A stretch of 64,000 nucleotides of DNA. It comes from Micrococcales bacterium KH10. Lineage in GTDB: Bacteria > Actinomycetota > Actinomycetes > Actinomycetales > Cellulomonadaceae. Below are positions 8,554-19,985 of the stretch, piece by piece (position 1 is the stretch's first letter; each line of letters begins with the position of its first letter). The stretch is from assembly GCA_900188465.1 (NCBI GenBank), contig FZPE01000003.1:124001-188000 (forward strand). Direction: 5' to 3'. Position numbers and translations under genes: made by a program. The notes under the pieces are model-generated. The model saw nothing but the letters and a program-made list of their open reading frames with translations, did not search any database and was not told where the DNA came from.

Positions 8554-9396
8554 CTATTCGTCGCCGTCAGCATCGGGGATGTCGTCGAAGACATCCGTTG
8601 GGTTGGTGTGCCACGTGAGTCGGTTGAGCGGCCACACCGTGGCAAACGCCGTGCCGACGACTTGGTCCTTGGCGACGAAACCACCACCGGGCGATCCCAT
8701 GTGGAATCGAGAATCGCCGGAGTTTTGGCGGTTGTCGCCCATCACCCATAGTTTGTCTTGCGGCACCGTGACCTCAAAGGGGATCTGGCTGGGTAGGGAA
8801 CCCGGCTTGAGGTAGTCCTCAGTGATGGCAGTACCGTTGACTGTCACTAAACCGTCATCGGTGCAGCACACGATGTGGTCCCCGCCGACGGCGATGATGC
8901 GTTTGATGAGATATTGCTCATCGGTTTCAGGGAGGATGCCGATGGTCTCGAAGAATTCACGAGCAAGATTCGCGTCTCGCGGCGGCACCTGACCAAGCCA
9001 ATGGTCAGTGTCGCGAAAGACCACGATGTCGCCGCGGCGCACATCCGAGATGGAAGTTGACAGTTTTGATACGACGACTCGGTCACCTTGGACGAAGGTG
9101 TCTTCCATCGATTCGCTCGGTATCACGAACGGCTGCATCAAGAATGTCTTGATCAGGAATGACAGTGTCAGCGCTATGACGACGATGACCGAGATGTCGA
9201 CGAACTGAGAGGCCCAGGGGTGGCTCTTGCGCCACTGCGCCATGCGGCCTTTGGGCATTTGGGCAGATGAGTCCGCCTGATCGCGGTCCTCGGCTGGCGC
9301 TGTCTGCTCGTCCACAATGTCCGAACTGTTTTCTGTGGACGCCAACGGCGGGCGATCGCCTGGATCGCCCGCCGTTGCCGAAGGTTCGTTGCTCAC
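8554..9396 (-). CDS. lepB: Signal peptidase I (second of two tandem copies)
   Basis: This 280-residue protein has an acidic cytosolic tail of about 60 residues, one membrane segment (about 66-86), and the S26 catalytic domain. Ser96 in [10 protein letters not shown] and the Lys in [13 protein letters not shown] form the Ser-Lys dyad. [14 protein letters not shown] is box E. The start is GTG at 9396, overlapping the rplS stop as GTGA, so it is translationally coupled to the ribosomal protein. Two adjacent copies imply duplication; different substrate preference is possible but not shown. Confidence 0.93.
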   Translation of the reverse strand: MSNEPSATAGDPGDRPPLASTENSSDIVDEQTAPAEDRDQADSSAQMPKGRMAQWRKSHPWASQFVDISVIVVIALTLSFLIKTFLMQPFVIPSESMEDTFVQGDRVVVSKLSTSISDVRRGDIVVFRDTDHWLGQVPPRDANLAREFFETIGILPETDEQYLIKRIIAVGGDHIVCCTDDGLVTVNGTAITEDYLKPGSLPSQIPFEVTVPQDKLWVMGDNRQNSGDSRFHMGSPGGGFVAKDQVVGTAFATVWPLNRLTWHTNPTDVFDDIPDADGDE

Positions 9397-9755
9397 TTGC
9401 CGCTAGGTGCAGTTTCGCGCTTTTCCTTGATCTTCGCCTTCTTACCGCGAAGCTCGCGCAGGTAGTACAACTTTGCGCGGCGCACGTCACCACGGGTGAC
9501 GACCTCAAGTGACTCGATGGTCGGGGCGTGCAGTGGGAAGGTGCGCTCGACTCCGACACCGAAACTGATCTTACGCACGGTGAAGGTCTCACGAACCGAT
9601 GCACCCTGGCGGGCGATGACAACACCCTGGAAAGCCTGGATACGCGAACGGTTACCTTCAACGACCTTGACGTTGACCTTCACGGTGTCGCCTGGACGGA
9701 ATTCTGGGATGTCGTTGCGCAGTGATGCTGCCTCGACGTTGTCAAGCTTGTGCAT
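9393..9755 (-). CDS. rplS: 50S ribosomal protein L19
   Basis: This 120-residue protein begins [19 protein letters not shown] and contains [20 protein letters not shown] and [13 protein letters not shown], the bL19 core at the 30S-50S interface. The C-terminus is lysine-rich, as in the family. I chose the ATG at 9755, which has GGAGA 7 bases upstream and matches the usual N-terminus; the frame stays open upstream to 9794 without family similarity. The 180 bp between it and trmD (9756-9935) probably hold its own promoter. Confidence 0.96.
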   Translation of the reverse strand: MHKLDNVEAASLRNDIPEFRPGDTVKVNVKVVEGNRSRIQAFQGVVIARQGASVRETFTVRKISFGVGVERTFPLHAPTIESLEVVTRGDVRRAKLYYLRELRGKKAKIKEKRETAPSGK

Positions 9756-9935
9756 TGCATTCTCCAGTACCTGCCACAGGTCAGGCATGATCATGGTGCG
9801 GGATTTGTCCCGAACCGTATGGTCTTGAGTGTGGCCGCGTCACCGTGTCGACAGATTCGACCGGCTAGATCCCGCGCAATCCCCCATGGCAGATAACACG
9901 GCACCGGCCAAGGTGTAACTTTACCGCACAGATCG

Positions 9936-10688
9936 CTATTCTTCGAATCCTTGTTCGCGCAGCACCTCGTAGTCTCGGCTGTCGAACCTTTCATCGTGCT
10001 GCAGCGCGGCGATCAGATCTGGTCGGCGTTCCTGAGTTCGCTGTAGCGCCTGGTCGCGACGCCATCTGGCAATTTTCGCGTGATGTCCGCTCAGCAGCAC
10101 TTCCGGGATGTCTCGTCCCTGCCAAGTCACCGGACGGGTATAGACCGGGTATTCGAGCAGACCAGCACTGCCGTGCGATTCCTCGACCAAGGAATCTGGG
10201 TTACCGACCATGCCCGGAATGAGTCGGGCAATGGCCTCGATCATGACCATTGCGGCGACTTCGCCACCATTGAGCACATAGTCACCGATCGAGACTTCGA
10301 GCACCCGGTAGCCTGCCGCGACATAGTGTTCCGCTACTCGGCCGTCGATTCCCTCATACCGGCCGCACGCGAAGACAAGGTGCTCGGAACTGGATAGTTC
10401 CGTGGCGAGCCGCTGGGTGAAAACCTGACCGGCTGGGCTCGGGATGATCAGGGTCGCGCTTTCGGACAGGGTGTCGTCGAGTGCCTTGCCCCAGATATCG
10501 GGCCGCATGACCATGCCGGCTCCCCCGCCTACCGGGGTGTCGTCAACGGTGCGGTGGCGATCAGTGGTCCAAGCACGCAGGTCATGTGCCTCGATCTCAA
10601 GCAGACCCTTTTCTTGAGCTTTGCCGACCAGAGACAGCTCCAGTGGTGCTAGATACTCAGGAAAGATTGATAGCACGTCAATCTGCAT
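9936..10688 (-). CDS. trmD: tRNA (guanine-N1-)-methyltransferase
   Basis: TrmD methylates G37 of tRNAs and prevents +1 frameshifting. This 250-residue protein begins [19 protein letters not shown] and has the SPOUT knot motifs: [32 protein letters not shown], and [20 protein letters not shown]. The C-terminal domain includes [18 protein letters not shown]. The ATG at 10688 overlaps the end of rimM by 11 bases; the frame runs open further upstream inside rimM but without similarity. The order rimM-trmD-rplS is the classic one. Confidence 0.95.
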   Translation of the reverse strand: MQIDVLSIFPEYLAPLELSLVGKAQEKGLLEIEAHDLRAWTTDRHRTVDDTPVGGGAGMVMRPDIWGKALDDTLSESATLIIPSPAGQVFTQRLATELSSSEHLVFACGRYEGIDGRVAEHYVAAGYRVLEVSIGDYVLNGGEVAAMVMIEAIARLIPGMVGNPDSLVEESHGSAGLLEYPVYTRPVTWQGRDIPEVLLSGHHAKIARWRRDQALQRTQERRPDLIAALQHDERFDSRDYEVLREQGFEE

Positions 10689-11235
10689 CGCTACCCGATT
10701 CCTGTCCGCCATCAGCACTGTCAAGGTTTGCCGAGTCCGCCTCGAGCAATCCGCCTGGCGGGTCAATGACCACGCGTCCTTCTTCTGGCGCCACGACTGG
10801 GACGATTTGCCGCACGAACGGGATCAGAGTGCGCCCTCCCGGTCGTTCCGCGATGACGAGCATGTCTTGCGCCGGGAACTGTTCCAGCCCGATGACGGTA
10901 CCTGCCACGGTCCCATCGGGGAGTTCGACTCGTAGTCCTTCGAGTTCATGGGGGTACCAGGCATTTTCTTCGTCTGATGCCTCTGCGTCAGTGCTGAGGT
11001 TGATCCCGCGCAGTGCCTCTGCACCGTTACGGTCTGTCACCTCTTCGAATCGGACATACCAACGTCCCTTGTAGGTTCGCGCACTCGCCACGGTCAATGT
11101 GTCCACTTCGGGAGCGTCAGCGTGTAGTTCCGCACCCACGGCGAGCCGTTGTTCGGGCCTGTCGGAACGGACTGTCAAAGCAACCTCACCTTTGAGTCCT
11201 TGTGCGCGATCGATGCGCGCAACAATCAGTTCCAT
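10678..11235 (-). CDS. rimM: Ribosome maturation factor RimM
   Basis: RimM binds S19 and helps assemble the 30S head. This 185-residue protein has an N-terminal RimM domain with [17 protein letters not shown] and a C-terminal PRC-barrel with [16 protein letters not shown] and [17 protein letters not shown]. The last 25 residues are acidic and variable. It is preceded by a 128 bp gap holding a strong hairpin, so it may be partly uncoupled from khpA-rpsP. Its 3' end overlaps the trmD start. Confidence 0.93.
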   Translation of the reverse strand: MELIVARIDRAQGLKGEVALTVRSDRPEQRLAVGAELHADAPEVDTLTVASARTYKGRWYVRFEEVTDRNGAEALRGINLSTDAEASDEENAWYPHELEGLRVELPDGTVAGTVIGLEQFPAQDMLVIAERPGGRTLIPFVRQIVPVVAPEEGRVVIDPPGGLLEADSANLDSADGGQESGSDAD

Positions 11236-11300
11236 GTGCGACCTTCCATGCCGGGTGCGTTCATCCAGTCTTCATAGTGTTACAAATTGCAGTTGATAGA

Positions 11301-11338
11301 CGAAGGTCCGGCCCTCTTGATACAGGACCGGACCTTCG
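11301..11338 (-). terminator. Hairpin between khpA and rimM
   Basis: An 11-base perfect inverted repeat, CGAAGGTCCGG at 11301-11311 and CCGGACCTTCG at 11328-11338, is closed by a 16-base loop. It lies downstream of khpA and upstream of rimM on the minus strand. No clear U-run follows, which is usual for actinomycete terminators. It may end or attenuate the rpsP-khpA transcript before rimM-trmD. Confidence 0.6.
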
Positions 11339-11363
11339 TTGAATACTGCACGTGGCGTGCTGA

Positions 11364-11603
11364 CTAGCGTCGGTCGACGTCAACGACGTCCACGCGAACC
11401 TTGCCGCCTGGTGCAATCGAGTTGATCACCGTGCGCAGCGCTCGTGCCGTGCGTCCGCCGCGACCGATCACTCGTCCTAAATCGTCGGGGTGAACCCGAA
11501 CCTGGAGGATTTCCAGGCGGTGCGACTTCTTGACGGTGACCGTCACATCATCGGGATGATCGACGATGCCGCGAACTAGGTGTTCTAGTGCGTCAGCGAC
11601 CAT
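11364..11603 (-). CDS. khpA: KH-domain RNA-binding protein KhpA
   Basis: This 79-residue protein is a single KH domain. The GxxG loop appears as VIGRGGRTARAL, and the sequence DDVTVTVKKSHRLEILQVRVH precedes it in two shorter pieces (DDVTVTVKK, LEILQVRVH). KhpA proteins bind small and messenger RNAs and often pair with KhpB. Its position directly after rpsP is conserved in Gram-positive bacteria. The ATG at 11603 overlaps the rpsP stop by one base (TGATG). A strong hairpin lies just downstream. Confidence 0.92.
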   Translation of the reverse strand: MVADALEHLVRGIVDHPDDVTVTVKKSHRLEILQVRVHPDDLGRVIGRGGRTARALRTVINSIAPGGKVRVDVVDVDRR

Positions 11604-12037
11604 CAGGCTTGCTCGTCCTGGCCCGCTTCGTCAGCGCTGTCGTCACTTGACTCGACAGCGGCGGCCTTAGCGGCGCTGGCGTCAGCCTTGCGCTTTTCGG
11701 CTTCACGCTCAGCGGCTTCGATGGCGACCTGCGGGTCGGCCTTGGCTTCCTTGACCTTCAAGGTGCCTTCAGCACCTGGCAGGCCCTTGTGCTTCTGCCA
11801 GTCACCGGTGACCTTAAGCAAGGCAAGTACCGGCTCGCTCGGCTGTGCGCCAACGCCAAGCCAGTACTGGGCACGCTCTGAGTCGATGTCGATCAGTGAC
11901 GGCTCTTCAGTCGGGTGGTACTTACCGATCTCCTCGATGACGCGACCGTCACGCTTGGAACGCGAGTCAGCGACAACAACACGGTAGTACGGGGCGCGGA
12001 TCTTTCCGAGCCGCTTCAAACGGATTTTGGTGGCCAC
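11603..12037 (-). CDS. rpsP: 30S ribosomal protein S16
   Basis: This 144-residue protein has the bS16 core in the first 80 residues: [19 protein letters not shown] and [17 protein letters not shown]. It then has a long Ala/Glu/Lys/Asp-rich tail, seen also in other actinomycete S16 proteins. S16 is an early 30S assembly protein. The start is GTG at 12037, with AGGAGAG about 9 bases upstream. The frame is open further upstream but without similarity. The 254 bp between it and the amidohydrolase gene show no gene and likely hold the promoter of the rpsP operon. Confidence 0.95.
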   Translation of the reverse strand: MATKIRLKRLGKIRAPYYRVVVADSRSKRDGRVIEEIGKYHPTEEPSLIDIDSERAQYWLGVGAQPSEPVLALLKVTGDWQKHKGLPGAEGTLKVKEAKADPQVAIEAAEREAEKRKADASAAKAAAVESSDDSADEAGQDEQA

Positions 12038-12291
12038 AGTAGTGGGCTCTCCTGGTTCTTCTTGGGATGAACGGCGCAACTCGACAGTGGGGCTGTCATG
12101 GTCGAATCGTTCGAGGACACAGCGTTGCTCGGAGAGAGGGGCCGGGCACGCGGAGTACAGCGAGACATTCTGCCAGAGTTTGCCCGCTAACGGCAAGTCG
12201 CCACAACCGGGTTGAGTCGGAGTCAGCCGGACGTGGGATGGAACCTGGACGAAGGGCAGCGTCGTTGAGGCCGCAGGAGCAGCGGGCAGTG

Positions 12292-13410
12292 CTAGACCAC
12301 TCGACGTCCGCGCAAGATCACGGCCTTGGGATGGGCCAGCACGTTGATGTCGCGGCGCGGGTCCTCGGGATAGACCACCAGGTCAGCGCTGGAGCCCTCG
12401 ATAATGTCCGCGACACCGACGAAGCGGCGCCCTTTCCAGGACGCTGCCGCCACGACCTCTCGGGCTGGAATCCCTGCCGCCACCAGTTCTGCGCATTCCG
12501 CCGCGATAGCACCATGCCCGATCGTGCCCCCGGCGTCGGTTCCGATGAGCAGTTGCACACCCGCCTCGTGCAGCATCCGCACTTGTTCATAGCGACGCTG
12601 GTACAGCGCGCGCATTCGCGCGGCGAATTTCGGGTACTTCTCGTCACCTTGCGTCGCGATCGCCTCGAATTGGCCGATCTGCAGCAAGGTCGGAGTCACC
12701 GGGATACCCCTGGAAACCAATGTATCGAGGTGCTCAGGCAAAATCCCAGTGCCATGTTCAATACAGTCGACACCAGCATGGAGCAGGTCATCGATGGCTT
12801 CAGTCGCGAATGTATGCACAGTGACCCGGACGCAACCGCGATGCGCCGCATTGACGGCAGTGACGAGTTGTTCTCGATTCCACAGCGGTGCCAGATCGCT
12901 GTCGGGACCGTCGGATCGATCAATCCAATCGCCGATGAGTTTGACCCAGCCGTCACCGTGCCGCGCTTGCTCAGCGACCACGGTCGCGAGATCGTCCGGG
13001 TCCTCAAGCTCGAGCGCATAGTGCTGGATATAGCGTTTGGGACGAGCAATGTGGCGGCCGGACCTGATGACTCGCGGTAGGTCGATCTCGTCGTCGACCC
13101 ATCGAGTCTCTCCAGGCGAACCCGTATCGCGGATCACAAGGACTCCGCTATCACGATCGGCAAGGGCTTGTTCCCTGGTGGTGTCGCGATCGACAGCCCC
13201 TTGGCCTCCCAGACCGACGTGGCAGTGCGCGTCAGTGAGCCCGGGAATCGCCCAGCCGTCAACGGTGATAGTGTTCAAACTCAGGTTGGCGGGGCGCGTC
13301 AGAGTGACTTTTCCGCGATGAATCCAAAGGTCTCCGACTTCGCGATTGTCGTCAAGCACAATCCGCCCGGTCAGGTGGATAGTCGGGCTAGGGGAAGTTT
13401 CGTCAGCCAC
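12292..13410 (-). CDS. Amidohydrolase family protein (imidazolonepropionase/prolidase-like)
   Basis: This 372-residue protein has the metal-dependent TIM-barrel amidohydrolase pattern. The HxH pair is in [12 protein letters not shown], a Lys likely to be the bridging ligand is in WVKLIGDW, and His residues occur in [10 protein letters not shown] and CIEHGTGIL. The metal-binding Asp is in LIGTDAGG. The C-terminal strand [12 protein letters not shown] returns to the small beta-sandwich. The substrate cannot be told; relatives hydrolyse imidazolonepropionate or dipeptides. It starts with GTG at 13410, overlapping the end of ffh by 8 bases, so it is probably expressed with ffh. No histidine-degradation gene is nearby. 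Confidence 0.82.
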   Translation of the reverse strand: MADETSPSPTIHLTGRIVLDDNREVGDLWIHRGKVTLTRPANLSLNTITVDGWAIPGLTDAHCHVGLGGQGAVDRDTTREQALADRDSGVLVIRDTGSPGETRWVDDEIDLPRVIRSGRHIARPKRYIQHYALELEDPDDLATVVAEQARHGDGWVKLIGDWIDRSDGPDSDLAPLWNREQLVTAVNAAHRGCVRVTVHTFATEAIDDLLHAGVDCIEHGTGILPEHLDTLVSRGIPVTPTLLQIGQFEAIATQGDEKYPKFAARMRALYQRRYEQVRMLHEAGVQLLIGTDAGGTIGHGAIAAECAELVAAGIPAREVVAAASWKGRRFVGVADIIEGSSADLVVYPEDPRRDINVLAHPKAVILRGRRVV

Positions 13411-15007
13411 GCAGGTATTTCTCCAAATCTGGCGGTAAGTTCAGGTCTTCAACGCTGGCCGGACCCGATGCATTGGCACCAAGCCCGAAACCATCGCCCG
13501 ATGCAGGCTGTGCGCCCTGTTGCTGAGCTTGGGCGGCCTTCTTTGCCGCCTTCATCGACTGAACAGAGGCACGACGCTGCGCTGCCTTGTTCTTCTTCCC
13601 CTTGCTCGCTTGCCGAGCACCAGCGCGCTTACCCGAGCCAGGCAACGCACCCATGCCTGGCACCCCGCCCATGCCAGGCAGTCCACCGGTCTTGCCCATC
13701 TGCTTCATCATCTTGCGGGCACTTTCAAAGCGTGTCAGCAATTGATTGACATCTGTCGTGGTCACACCGGATCCGCGAGCGATACGGGCGCGTCGCGAAC
13801 CGTTGAGGATCTTCGGATCACGGCGTTCATGCGGTGTCATCGAACTGATGATGGCCTCGACGCGGTCGATCTCGCGTTCGTCGAAGTTGTCGATGGCCTC
13901 GCGCATCTGGCCGACTCCCGGCAGCATCCCGAGCATTTTCTTCATGGAGCCAAGCTTGCGCAATTGCTGCATCTGTCCCAGGAAGTCTTCGAGTGTGAAC
14001 CCGTCGCCCGAGGTGATCTTGGAGGCCATCTTCGCGGCTTCTTCAGCATCGAAAGCCTTTTCAGCCTGCTCGATCAGCGACAGGATGTCGCCCATGTCCA
14101 GAATCCGCGACGCCATACGGTCGGGGTGAAAAGCCTCGAAGTCGGTCAACTGTTCACCGGTGGATGCGAACATGATCGGTCGGCCGGTCACCGAGGCGAC
14201 TGACAACGCCGCACCACCGCGCGCGTCGCCATCGAGTTTCGACAACACAACGCCGGTGAAGTCCACCCCTTCAAGGAATGCCTGTGCCGTGGTCACGGCA
14301 TCTTGACCGACCATCGCGTCGATCACGAATAGCACTTCGTCGGGGTTGGTGGCGGCTTTGATGTCAGCGGCCTGCCGCATGAGCTCTTGATCGACACCGA
14401 GTCGTCCGGCGGTGTCGATGATCACCACGTCGTGCAGTTTCGCACGGGCCTGCTCGACCCCGTCACGGGCCACTGCCACCGGGTCGCCGGTGGGTACCTC
14501 TGCTTCCGAGGCCACCCCTGGATGCGGAGCATAAACCGGCACACCGGCACGGTCGGCGACGACCGAAAGCTGGGTCACTGCGTTGGGGCGCTGCAAGTCA
14601 GCAGCAACCAGCAGCGGCGTGTGTCCGGATTCTTTGAGGTGGCGCGCCAGCTTGCCGGCCAAGGTCGTCTTACCGGCACCTTGCAGACCGGCCAGCATGA
14701 TCACGGTCGGTGGATTCTTGGCGAACTGCAAACTGCGGGACTGTCCGCCAAGAATGCCGACGAGTTCGTCGTTGACGATCTTGACGACCTGTTGCGCCGG
14801 GTTGAGCGCTGCCGAAACCTCGGCCGAAAGCGCGCGTTCGCGCACGTTGCCGGTGAACTCGCGCACCACAGGCACGGCAACATCCGCGTCCAGCAGCGCC
14901 CGCCGGATCTGACGCACTGTCGCGTCAATATCCGATTCGGACAGTCTGCCTTTGGTGCGCAGGTTCTTGAAGGTCGATGTCAGCCGATCTGACAAGGTCG
15001 CAAACAC
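13403..15007 (-). CDS. ffh: Signal recognition particle protein Ffh
   Basis: Ffh binds signal sequences and 4.5S RNA and targets ribosomes to FtsY. This 534-residue protein has the N domain, the G domain with GLQGAGKTTLAGKLA (P loop), DTAGRL and SKLDGDARGGAALS, then the Met-rich M domain (MKKMLGMLPG, RARIARGSG, ARKMMKQMG). The C-terminal 90 residues add Gly/Met and Lys/Ala-rich sequence, ending [11 protein letters not shown]. The start is GTG at 15007. The gap to glnD is only 69 bp. The cognate receptor ftsY lies 4 kb upstream. Confidence 0.95.
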   Translation of the reverse strand: MFATLSDRLTSTFKNLRTKGRLSESDIDATVRQIRRALLDADVAVPVVREFTGNVRERALSAEVSAALNPAQQVVKIVNDELVGILGGQSRSLQFAKNPPTVIMLAGLQGAGKTTLAGKLARHLKESGHTPLLVAADLQRPNAVTQLSVVADRAGVPVYAPHPGVASEAEVPTGDPVAVARDGVEQARAKLHDVVIIDTAGRLGVDQELMRQAADIKAATNPDEVLFVIDAMVGQDAVTTAQAFLEGVDFTGVVLSKLDGDARGGAALSVASVTGRPIMFASTGEQLTDFEAFHPDRMASRILDMGDILSLIEQAEKAFDAEEAAKMASKITSGDGFTLEDFLGQMQQLRKLGSMKKMLGMLPGVGQMREAIDNFDEREIDRVEAIISSMTPHERRDPKILNGSRRARIARGSGVTTTDVNQLLTRFESARKMMKQMGKTGGLPGMGGVPGMGALPGSGKRAGARQASKGKKNKAAQRRASVQSMKAAKKAAQAQQQGAQPASGDGFGLGANASGPASVEDLNLPPDLEKYLRG

Positions 15008-15076
15008 TTAGCCCGAGTCCTCACGTTGTCCAGTAACAAAGCCCACCGAAACCGATGCGCCATAACAAAAGTCTCG

Positions 15077-16807
15077 TTACAGGTTACCGGCATTAGGTGG
15101 CAACTTGCTCAGAGCACGCGCCACCAGTTCATCGACCAGGCGCGCCCGCCATGCCGTCCACCCCTGTTTGCCCAATGACGATGAGTCCGCTTCGGTCAGA
15201 TCGCGCAGCACCCACAGTAGTTCGGTGCTGCCGTTGACCGCATTCATCAGTTCTTGAACCGCGTCGTCATCGTCAGGGTCGGCGCCGAGGGCTATGCGCG
15301 ATAACGTCAGGTGTTCTCGTACCAGAAGCTGCACGTCATCGGCGATCCGCTGGTCGAATCCCATGCGCATCACGATTGTCGGGACGAGTTCGGCTCCGGT
15401 GCTGGAGTGATCGACTGCTCCCGCCCGTTTACCGATGTCGTGCAGCAGCGTCGCGAGATAAAGCACTTCGGGCCGGGTGATCTCATCGCGCGGTCGCGGC
15501 AGACGCGATACCGCCTCGATCATGTGTCTGTCGACGGTATGGCGGTGAGCCGCGGCACGTTGCGGCCGGTTTCGCACCCCTTCCCATTCAGGGATCCATG
15601 ACGTGATGACCCCGGCACGGTCGAGTGCCTCCCACACTGGAATCTGCGCAGGTCCCGATGTCAACAGGGTCATCAATGCATTTCTAGCGGCTTTGGGCCA
15701 GGGCGTTGGTAGCGGCGGACATTGCGCAAACTTGCTTGCGGTCACCGGCGACAGCACTAGCCCCGTACGCACAGCCGTCGCGGCCGCCCGGATGGGCAGC
15801 AATGGATCATCCAGCGGTTTGGCATCGATAGCCAGGACGAGTTCGCCATCGTGCTCCACAAGTCCATCCGCAACAGCACGCAGTCGCGGTGCACTCCGTT
15901 TGCCGCGGATCATGAAGGGCCGGGCCGCCAAGGACGGCCGCTGGAGCGACTGCCTGGCTCGCCGCACCGTGGTGTCCAGCGCGTAGGAGATTTCTCGTCC
16001 CGCATCGGCGAGCATAGCGAGGTAGTCGTCGCCGTCGGCGTATCCGCACAGTTCCGCCACTTCGTCGAGGTCTGCAAGCAGGAGTTTGTTGGTGTGCCTA
16101 CCGGTGGCGATATGCAAGGCATCACGGGCGCCCAGTAGTGCTTCACGGGCGTCGTCGACGGCACCGTGTGGCCGGTCGGTGAGCCATGTCGCGGCGAGCG
16201 CGCCGAGCACTACCGCGTCACGGATACCGCCGCGGGCCTCCTTCAGATCCGGTTCGATCAAATATGCGAGTTCGCCGAATCGCTCGGCTCGGGTTTTGAT
16301 GCTGGTGAGCAGATCCGGCAGGCGCCGCCGGGCTGCGGAACGCCAGTCGGCCAGTACCGCCGAACTGGCGCGATGCGCGATCACCATGTCGCCTGCAACA
16401 GCCCGGACGTCAAGCATGCCGACTGCGGCTGGAACGTCTCGTGACGCCACCTGGCGGCATTGTGCAAGGGTACGGGTGGAGTGGTCGAGGTCAATGCCCT
16501 CGTCCCACAGCGGATACCAGAGTCGTTGGGCGAGTTCTTCGAGCGTTTTCGTATCGAGGCTGCGTCCGTCGTGGATGAGGACGAGGTCCAGGTCGCTGAC
16601 CGGTCCGAGGTCGCCGCGCCCCAGGGACCCCACGGCGGCTAACGCGACTCCCTTCATCTCACTGCCCTCGGTGGCTTCGTGCCACAACTGTTCAAGGCGT
16701 GTAACGACGAGTTCCACCAGAGCCTGTCGGCGGTGCTCGCCCGATCCGGTCAGTGTCCGTGTTCCTGTCGGTGTCGTCATCACATCGCGCCGGGCGATAT
16801 CGAGCAT
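15077..16807 (-). CDS. glnD: GlnD-type PII nucleotidyltransferase lacking C-terminal ACT domains
   Basis: GlnD modifies the PII protein according to nitrogen status. The sequence shows the nucleotidyltransferase domain (VGSLGRGDLGPVSDLDLVLI), the GlnD helical linker (LIEPDLKEARGGIRDAVVLG) and an HD domain (HRHTVDRHMIE, LATLLHDIGKR). The protein ends about 100 residues after the HD motif, at LSKLPPNAGNL. It is about 576 residues against 700-900 in the family, so the tandem ACT glutamine sensors are missing. No ACT coding sequence follows in any frame, because ffh begins 69 bp later. The start is uncertain: ATG 16807 is the first after the hairpin at 16813-16853, ATG 16780 is possible, and the frame also stays open through the hairpin. 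It lies downstream of amtB-glnB. Confidence 0.87.
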   Translation of the reverse strand: MLDIARRDVMTTPTGTRTLTGSGEHRRQALVELVVTRLEQLWHEATEGSEMKGVALAAVGSLGRGDLGPVSDLDLVLIHDGRSLDTKTLEELAQRLWYPLWDEGIDLDHSTRTLAQCRQVASRDVPAAVGMLDVRAVAGDMVIAHRASSAVLADWRSAARRRLPDLLTSIKTRAERFGELAYLIEPDLKEARGGIRDAVVLGALAATWLTDRPHGAVDDAREALLGARDALHIATGRHTNKLLLADLDEVAELCGYADGDDYLAMLADAGREISYALDTTVRRARQSLQRPSLAARPFMIRGKRSAPRLRAVADGLVEHDGELVLAIDAKPLDDPLLPIRAAATAVRTGLVLSPVTASKFAQCPPLPTPWPKAARNALMTLLTSGPAQIPVWEALDRAGVITSWIPEWEGVRNRPQRAAAHRHTVDRHMIEAVSRLPRPRDEITRPEVLYLATLLHDIGKRAGAVDHSSTGAELVPTIVMRMGFDQRIADDVQLLVREHLTLSRIALGADPDDDDAVQELMNAVNGSTELLWVLRDLTEADSSSLGKQGWTAWRARLVDELVARALSKLPPNAGNL

Positions 16808-16812
16808 GGCAG

Positions 16813-16853
16813 CCCGCAGGCCCCGAACCGCGGAGTGGTTCGGGGCCTGCGGG
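16813..16853 (-). terminator. Very strong hairpin between glnB and glnD
   Basis: A 17-base perfect inverted repeat (16813-16829 and 16837-16853) encloses a 7-base loop. The arms are GC-rich and begin CCCGCAGG. It lies 88 bases past the glnB stop and immediately upstream of the likely glnD start. It has no U-run. It probably terminates or strongly reduces transcription from amtB-glnB into glnD. Confidence 0.7.
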
Positions 16854-16940
16854 CCTGCGCTGCTGGGGATGCGACCGTTCATCTTGCCGCCCCCTTCGAT
16901 CTAGATCAGCAACGCTGTGTTGATGTTTTGCGTCATTCGG

Positions 16941-18616
<1,676 letters not shown>

Positions 18617-18676
18617 CGAACTAACTCCCTTCACCGACGTATCTCGCCGGCCCACCCACTACGGTGGTCCATCAGG

Positions 18677-18714
18677 ATTTCGTTCGACGTAACGAACTGT
18701 TTCGGTTCCGTGAC
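18677..18714 (-). promoter_or_regulatory. GlnR-like operator upstream of amtB
   Basis: On the minus strand, four half-sites read GTCAC, GAAAC, GTTAC and GAAAT at 18714-18710, 18703-18699, 18693-18689 and 18681-18677. The spacers are 6, 5 and 7 bases. The GlnR consensus in Streptomyces and mycobacteria is GTNAC-N6-GAAAC repeated at about 22 bp, so the match is close. It sits 61-98 bases upstream of the amtB start, where activation of nitrogen-assimilation genes is expected. Confidence 0.7.
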
Positions 18715-18754
18715 GTCGTCGCGCGCTATGTAAAGAATATGTTTCGCGCAGCGG

Positions 18755-19957
18755 TCACTCCCCGAGCAGACCGTCGACGAACTGCTCGGGCTCGAAGGGC
18801 GCCAGGTCATCGGGGCCTTCTCCGAGACCGACGAGTTTGACGGGCAGGCCCAGTTCCTTTTGCACCGCCACGACGATGCCGCCCTTGGCGGTGCCGTCAA
18901 GTTTGGTCAGTACGATGCCAGTCACCCCTGCGACCTCGGTGAACACCCGGGCCTGGTTCAGTCCGTTCTGCCCTGTCGTGGCATCTAGGACGAGCAGGAC
19001 CTCGCTCAGCGGCGCTTCTTTGCCTATGACCCGAGAGACCTTGCCCAACTCGTCCATCAGGCCGGTCTTGTTCTGCAATCGCCCGGCGGTGTCGACCACC
19101 ACCACGTCAATTCCCGCGGCGCTGCCTTGCTTCACGGCGTCGAAAGCAACGGATGCGGGGTCAGCGCCCTCCCGATCGGAGCGCACGGTTTCGACACCGA
19201 CCCGGTTTCCCCAGGTGGTCAGCTGGTCGGCAGCCGCCGCACGGAATGTGTCAGCGGCGCCCAACAGCACACTCTTTCCCTCGGCGACCAGCACGCGGGT
19301 GAGCTTTCCCACCGTTGTGGTCTTGCCGGCGCCGTTGACTCCGACCACCAACAGCACAGCAGGTTTACGAGTGCCATCTCCTAGAATCTGCGGTGCCAGA
19401 TTGAGGGAACGGTCCATGTCGGGTCCGACTAGCGCTACGAGCTTCTCGCGCAGCAGTGCGCGAACCTCAGCGGCACCGCTGATGGACTTGACCCGCACCT
19501 CGGTGCGCAACTCTTCGACCAGATCGAGAGCAGGCCCGGCACCGATGTCGGCAAGCAGCAGCAGTTCTTCGATCTCATCCCAGTCGTCATCGCTGAGCGT
19601 GTCCCGCGACAGCACTGCGAGGAGTTTGGCGCCCAACGGCGACCCCGAACGGGCCAGACGAGCCTTGAGTCGGGTAAACCGTCCCAGCACTGGTTCTGGG
19701 GTTTCCACCTCGGGCTGTGCCGCTGCCGTGGGCGAAGACTCGTCAGCGATCTCAATCGCAACAGCATCGTCATCAATCGCTGAAGCGGCCGTTTCGCCGG
19801 TCGCCTCATCGACGCGGGGTCGCAATGCTCGTGAAGCCGCATCGTCGACCTTCTTGACGCGATCACGGCGCAAGAAGAATGTGCTCACTGCGACAATGAG
19901 CAGTGCCACAACAATGACGAGGACAGCAATTCCGAGCGGAGAATCCAGATTAATCAC
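18755..19957 (-). CDS. ftsY: Signal recognition particle receptor FtsY
   Basis: FtsY receives SRP-ribosome complexes at the membrane. This 400-residue protein has an N-terminal membrane segment (about 8-28), an acidic A domain (about 35-95), then the NG GTPase. Motifs are GVNGAGKTTTVGKLTRVL, DTFRAAAADQL, DTAGRLQNK, TKLDGTAKGG and GLGEGPDDLAPF. The N-terminal anchor is typical of actinomycete FtsY. It follows smc with a 28 bp gap, so both are probably in one transcript. Confidence 0.95.
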   Translation of the reverse strand: MINLDSPLGIAVLVIVVALLIVAVSTFFLRRDRVKKVDDAASRALRPRVDEATGETAASAIDDDAVAIEIADESSPTAAAQPEVETPEPVLGRFTRLKARLARSGSPLGAKLLAVLSRDTLSDDDWDEIEELLLLADIGAGPALDLVEELRTEVRVKSISGAAEVRALLREKLVALVGPDMDRSLNLAPQILGDGTRKPAVLLVVGVNGAGKTTTVGKLTRVLVAEGKSVLLGAADTFRAAAADQLTTWGNRVGVETVRSDREGADPASVAFDAVKQGSAAGIDVVVVDTAGRLQNKTGLMDELGKVSRVIGKEAPLSEVLLVLDATTGQNGLNQARVFTEVAGVTGIVLTKLDGTAKGGIVVAVQKELGLPVKLVGLGEGPDDLAPFEPEQFVDGLLGE

Positions 19958-19985
19958 GTGTCCAAGTCTGTCACGAATACGCCGG

